Source: Crocinitomicaceae bacterium
GTDB taxonomy: Bacteria > Bacteroidota > Bacteroidia > Flavobacteriales_D > Crocinitomicaceae
NCBI GenBank assembly: GCA_023264075.1
Contig: JALQTG010000020.1
Coordinates: 1 to 7,486 of the forward strand
Direction of reading: 5' to 3'
DNA length: 7,486 nucleotides
Below are positions 5,257 through 7,486 of the stretch, piece after piece; positions within the stretch are counted from its first letter, which is position 1, and every line of letters begins with the position of its first letter. Below the pieces are notes generated by a model. It did not search any database, was not told the origin of the DNA, and saw only the letters and a program-made list of their open reading frames with translations. The position numbers and the translations under genes were made by a program.

Positions 5257-6561
5257 ATGAAAAGGTTTATTGAAAGTATAAAGAATATCTGGAAAGTTGA
5301 AGAACTCAGAAGAAGGTTGATTGTGACGTTCACACTGATTCTCGTTTTCCGTATTGGAAGCTTTATCGTTCTTCCTGGTGTAGACAGTGCCAAATTGGGT
5401 ACTGAAGCTGCTGATGCTGGTACAATCGAAGGGTTACTTGGTTTGTTATCTGGTGGTGGTTTTACTAATGCCTCATTTTTAGCACTTGGAATTATGCCGT
5501 ACATCTCTGCATCGATTATCATGCAGTTGATGGGGATGGCCGTTCCAGCGGTGCAAAAAATGCAAGCAGAAGGAGAAAGCGGTAGAAAGAGAATTAATAA
5601 TTATACACGAATTCTAACCATTATCATTTGTGCTGTGCAGGCTCCTGGTTACCTAACATTGTATGTTCACGGTAAAGGTGCCATTCCTGCTGAATTTATC
5701 GATTCTCCTTTATGGTGGACGCAGTCTGTACTTGTATTAGTAGCAGGTGCAATGTTTGCTGTATGGTTAGGAGAACGTATCACTGATCGAGGTGTTGGAA
5801 ACGGTATTTCTTTGTTGATTACTGTTGGGATTATCGCGCGCTTGCCTCAAGCATTCGTGGCGGAATCTATTTCTAATGCTCCTTTGAAAGTGATCATCGA
5901 AGTTGTTGTATTCATGCTCATCGTTATGTTAACCGTTTTAATCGTTCAAGGTGTACGTAAGATCCCAATGAACTATGCAAAGCGTGTTGCAGGTATGAGA
6001 GGCGATGCAGCATCAGCGCAAGGTGCTCGTTCGTATTTGCCAATTAAAGTAAATTCTTCTGGTGTAATGCCGATTATATTTGCTCAGGCGATTATGACAG
6101 TGCCAGTAATGTTAATGGGAACACAATTCGGAATCTTCGGATTTTGGTACAATTTGGTTCTTGCGTTGTTAATCATTGTGTTTACGTATTTCTATACGGC
6201 AATTATGATTAACCCAAAGAAAATGGCTGACGATTTGAAGCGTAACGGTGGATTTGTTCCAGGAGTTCGCCCAGGAGATGAAACAGCACATTTTATTGAT
6301 GAATTGGTTTCTAAGATTACATTGCCAGGATCTATTTTCCTTGCGTTAATAGCTATCCTTCCTGCAATTGCTGTTCAATTCGGAGTGGGTGATGCATTTG
6401 CATTGTTCTTTGGTGGAACATCCTTGCTAATTATGGTAGGTGTAGTATTAGATACATTGCAACAAATTGAGTCGTATTTATTAAACCGTCATTACGATGG
6501 TTTGATGGAGGGAACAAAAATTCGTGGTAGAAGATCTCAAGGAGAATTATCAGGAATGTAA
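5257..6561 (+). CDS. secY: Preprotein translocase channel subunit SecY
   Basis: SecY forms the protein-conducting channel of the inner-membrane SecYEG translocon, used with SecA and SRP. The 434-residue product is of normal length and hydrophobic, consistent with ten membrane segments, the first about residues 19-40. Family landmarks are the plug and TM2 region SGGGFTNASFLALGIMPYIS (65-84), GERITDRGVGNGISLL (172-187), the cytoplasmic loop RKIPMNYAKRVAG (234-246), the TM7 region LPIKVNSSGVMPIIFAQAIM (261-280), the SecA-contacting loop NGGFVPGVRPG (330-340) with its Arg338, and a basic C-terminal tail (411-434, with KIRGRR). All are intact. It follows rplO by 25 bases and is the only gene here without a purine at -3. 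Confidence 0.98.
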   Translation: MKRFIESIKNIWKVEELRRRLIVTFTLILVFRIGSFIVLPGVDSAKLGTEAADAGTIEGLLGLLSGGGFTNASFLALGIMPYISASIIMQLMGMAVPAVQKMQAEGESGRKRINNYTRILTIIICAVQAPGYLTLYVHGKGAIPAEFIDSPLWWTQSVLVLVAGAMFAVWLGERITDRGVGNGISLLITVGIIARLPQAFVAESISNAPLKVIIEVVVFMLIVMLTVLIVQGVRKIPMNYAKRVAGMRGDAASAQGARSYLPIKVNSSGVMPIIFAQAIMTVPVMLMGTQFGIFGFWYNLVLALLIIVFTYFYTAIMINPKKMADDLKRNGGFVPGVRPGDETAHFIDELVSKITLPGSIFLALIAILPAIAVQFGVGDAFALFFGGTSLLIMVGVVLDTLQQIESYLLNRHYDGLMEGTKIRGRRSQGELSGM

Positions 6562-6567
6562 TTGATT

Positions 6568-6786
6568 ATGGCAAAACAAGCAGCAATAGAACAAGATGGA
6601 ACAATCGTAGAAGCATTGTCAAATGCGATGTTCCGAGTTGAATTAGAGAATGGACATGTGATTACAGCACATATTTCTGGTAAGATGAGAATGCACTACA
6701 TTAAGATTCTTCCTGGAGATAAAGTGAAGTTGGAAATGTCCCCTTATGATTTAACGAAAGGTAGAATAACATTTAGATACAAATAA
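6568..6786 (+). CDS. infA: Translation initiation factor IF-1
   Basis: IF-1 binds the 30S A site during initiation and helps IF-2 and IF-3 select the initiator tRNA. The ATG at 6568 gives 72 residues, the canonical length, beginning MAKQAAIEQDGTIVEALSNA. An in-frame TTG at 6562 would add two residues and directly abuts the secY stop; it is less likely. The single S1-type OB fold covers nearly the whole protein, with MFRVELENGHVITAHISGKM (21-40), RMHYIKILPGDKVKLEMSPY (41-60) and DLTKGRITFRYK (61-72), all conserved. It follows secY by six bases, with neither adk nor map between. Confidence 0.98.
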   Translation: MAKQAAIEQDGTIVEALSNAMFRVELENGHVITAHISGKMRMHYIKILPGDKVKLEMSPYDLTKGRITFRYK

Positions 6787-6787
6787 A

Positions 6788-6801
6788 TTGGGGAAACCCG
6801 A
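6788..6801 (+). other. Small GAAA-tetraloop hairpin between infA and rpmJ
   Basis: GGG (6790-6792) and CCC (6797-6799) enclose GAAA, a GNRA-type tetraloop; T6789-G6800 (wobble) and T6788-A6801 can extend the stem to five pairs. It begins right after the infA stop and lies 13 bases before the rpmJ ATG, in the longest gap of the window (28 bases). No T-run follows, so it is not a terminator. Confidence 0.35.
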
Positions 6802-6814
6802 AAATAAATTTGAG

Positions 6815-6931
6815 ATGAAAGTAAGAGCATCAGTAAAAAAGAGATCAGCAGATTGCAAGATCGTGAAGAGAAAGGGAAGGGTTTATGTGATAAACAAAAA
6901 GAACCCTAAGTTTAAACAACGTCAAGGTTAA
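6815..6931 (+). CDS. rpmJ: 50S ribosomal protein L36 (bL36), zinc-free type
   Basis: L36 is the smallest 50S protein and helps organise 23S rRNA near the base of the L7/L12 stalk. The frame from ATG 6815 to TAA 6929-6931 encodes 38 residues, the standard length: MKVRASVKKRSADCKIVKRK followed by GRVYVINKKNPKFKQRQG. The start MKVRASVKK and end KFKQRQG are diagnostic. Compared with the zinc-ribbon form of E. coli (Cys11, Cys14, Cys27, His33), the residues here are Ser11, Cys14, Asn27 and Phe33, so three of four zinc ligands are lost. The position between infA and rpsM is the usual one. Identity is firm despite the short length. Confidence 0.97.
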   Translation: MKVRASVKKRSADCKIVKRKGRVYVINKKNPKFKQRQG

Positions 6932-6946
6932 GATAAGTATACAATT

Positions 6947-7321
6947 ATGGCTAGAATTGCAGGTATAGATTTACCAAAAAACAAGCGTGGTGTAATCGGT
7001 TTGACATATATTTATGGGATCGGACGCAGCACTGCTCAAGAAATTTTGAGTGGAAACGGTATCGATGTTAACATCAAGGTACAGGATTGGAATGATGATC
7101 AAATTGCATTAATCCGTAATGCTATCAACAGCATTAAAGTGGAAGGTGCACTTCGTTCAGAAGTTCAATTGAACATCAAACGATTGATGGATATCGGATG
7201 TAACAGAGGTATTCGTCACAGGGCTGGTCTTCCATTGAGAGGTCAACGTACGAAGAACAACTCACGCACTAGAAAAGGTAAGAGAAAAACTGTTGCTAAC
7301 AAGAAAAAAGCAACTAAATAA
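6947..7321 (+). CDS. rpsM: 30S ribosomal protein S13 (uS13)
   Basis: S13 lies in the 30S head, contacts the P-site tRNA through its C-terminal tail and forms bridges with L5. The 124-residue product is the usual length. It begins MARIAGIDLPKNKRGVIGLT with YIYGIGRSTAQEIL (21-34), the helix-hairpin-like N-terminal domain, then a conserved RNA-binding end with GCNRGIRHRAGLPLRGQRTK (84-103) and NNSRTRKGKRKTV (104-116), finishing in a Lys-rich tail. It begins 15 bases after rpmJ, opening the alpha part of the cluster. That gap is too short to hold a leader like the S4-binding pseudoknot of E. coli. Confidence 0.98.
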   Translation: MARIAGIDLPKNKRGVIGLTYIYGIGRSTAQEILSGNGIDVNIKVQDWNDDQIALIRNAINSIKVEGALRSEVQLNIKRLMDIGCNRGIRHRAGLPLRGQRTKNNSRTRKGKRKTVANKKKATK

Positions 7322-7329
7322 TAAGTAAG

Positions 7330-7486
7330 ATGGCAAAATCGAATCAAAAGAAGAAGAAAAATGTTAAAGTAGATGCAGTTGGCGAAGCGCATATTCAAGC
7401 TACCTTCAATAACATCATTATTTCTTTAACAAACGGTAGTGGACAAGTTATTTCTTGGTCTTCTGCTGGAAAGATGGGCTTCAAAG
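7330..7486 (+). CDS. rpsK: 30S ribosomal protein S11 (uS11), N-terminal 52 residues, 3' end cut by window
   Basis: S11 is a platform protein of the 30S subunit near the mRNA exit (E-site) path. The visible part starts MAKSNQKKKKNVKVDAVGEA and continues HIQATFNNIIISLTNGSGQV (21-40) then ISWSSAGKMGFK, the conserved first half of the family (HIxATFNNTIVTxTD...GxVxxWxSAGxxGFKG). The frame is still open at the last base. It begins eight bases after rpsM, in the standard rpsM-rpsK order; the rest of the gene and probably rpsD, rpoA and rplQ lie beyond the window. Confidence 0.97.
   Translation, partial: MAKSNQKKKKNVKVDAVGEAHIQATFNNIIISLTNGSGQVISWSSAGKMGFK

Larger units (their letters stand above)
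1..7486 (+). other. S10-spc-alpha ribosomal protein superoperon (internal part)
   Basis: Nineteen genes lie head to tail on one strand with gaps of 2 to 28 bases and no terminator-like hairpin plus T-run between them, so a long polycistronic transcript is inferred. The order from rpsC to rplO is the conserved bacterial order. Differences from the Bacillus layout are the lack of adk and map between secY and infA. Of 18 visible start codons all are ATG, and 17 have a purine at position -3 (10 A, 7 G; secY has C). Only rplE has a strong Shine-Dalgarno-like sequence. This leader style fits Bacteroidota. Both ends of the operon are outside the window. Confidence 0.95.

Noticed and set aside
6932..6946. 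S4-binding pseudoknot leader before rpsM, as in the E. coli alpha operon
   Set aside because: The gap is only 15 bases and no matching structure is visible in or next to it.
1..7486. Mobile elements, CRISPR repeats, tRNA genes, horizontally acquired genes or an undescribed system
   Set aside because: Every part of the window is occupied by intact core genes with gaps of at most 28 bases and uniform composition; nothing of these kinds is visible.

Overview
The window is a stretch of a bacterial ribosomal-protein superoperon (end of the S10 cluster, the whole spc cluster, start of the alpha cluster). All genes are on the + strand. Order: rpsC (C-terminal end only) - rplP - rpmC - rpsQ - rplN - rplX - rplE - rpsN - rpsH - rplF - rplR - rpsE - rpmD - rplO - secY - infA - rpmJ - rpsM - rpsK (N-terminal part only). 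Gaps are 2 to 28 bases, there is no gene-free stretch, and I saw no RNA gene, mobile element, CRISPR array or factor-independent terminator.

The source looks like a member of the Bacteroidota, most likely the Flavobacteriales. The DNA is AT-rich and the leaders are A/T-rich with almost no Shine-Dalgarno sequences. S14 and L36 are both the zinc-free type, secY is followed directly by infA without adk or map, and a TAnnTTTG promoter-like element sits before secY. The protein sequences (for example S3 ending GGVKQRRKK and L36 with KKRSADCKIVKRKG) match what I know of that phylum. I cannot place the genus.

Region by region: 1-871 ends the S10 cluster (S3, L16, L29) and 897 onwards continues with S17. 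L14 to L15 (1165-5231) supply large- and small-subunit core proteins: L5 binds 5S rRNA, S8 is a primary 16S binder and the classical spc-operon repressor in E. coli, and S5 is a decoding-fidelity protein. secY (5257-6561) encodes the Sec translocon channel, so ribosome and membrane export capacity are made from one transcript. infA, rpmJ, rpsM and rpsK (6568-7486) add initiation factor IF-1, L36 and the 30S head and platform proteins S13 and S11. rpsD, rpoA and rplQ would be expected just beyond the right edge.

The gene content is ordinary and intact; I found no undescribed system. The points worth a second look are small-scale: one strong Shine-Dalgarno-like sequence before rplE with a possible fold around it, a perfect palindrome holding the rpmC stop codon, two further small hairpins, a recurrent AATTG just before seven start codons, a candidate internal promoter before secY, and the zinc-free L36 and S14.
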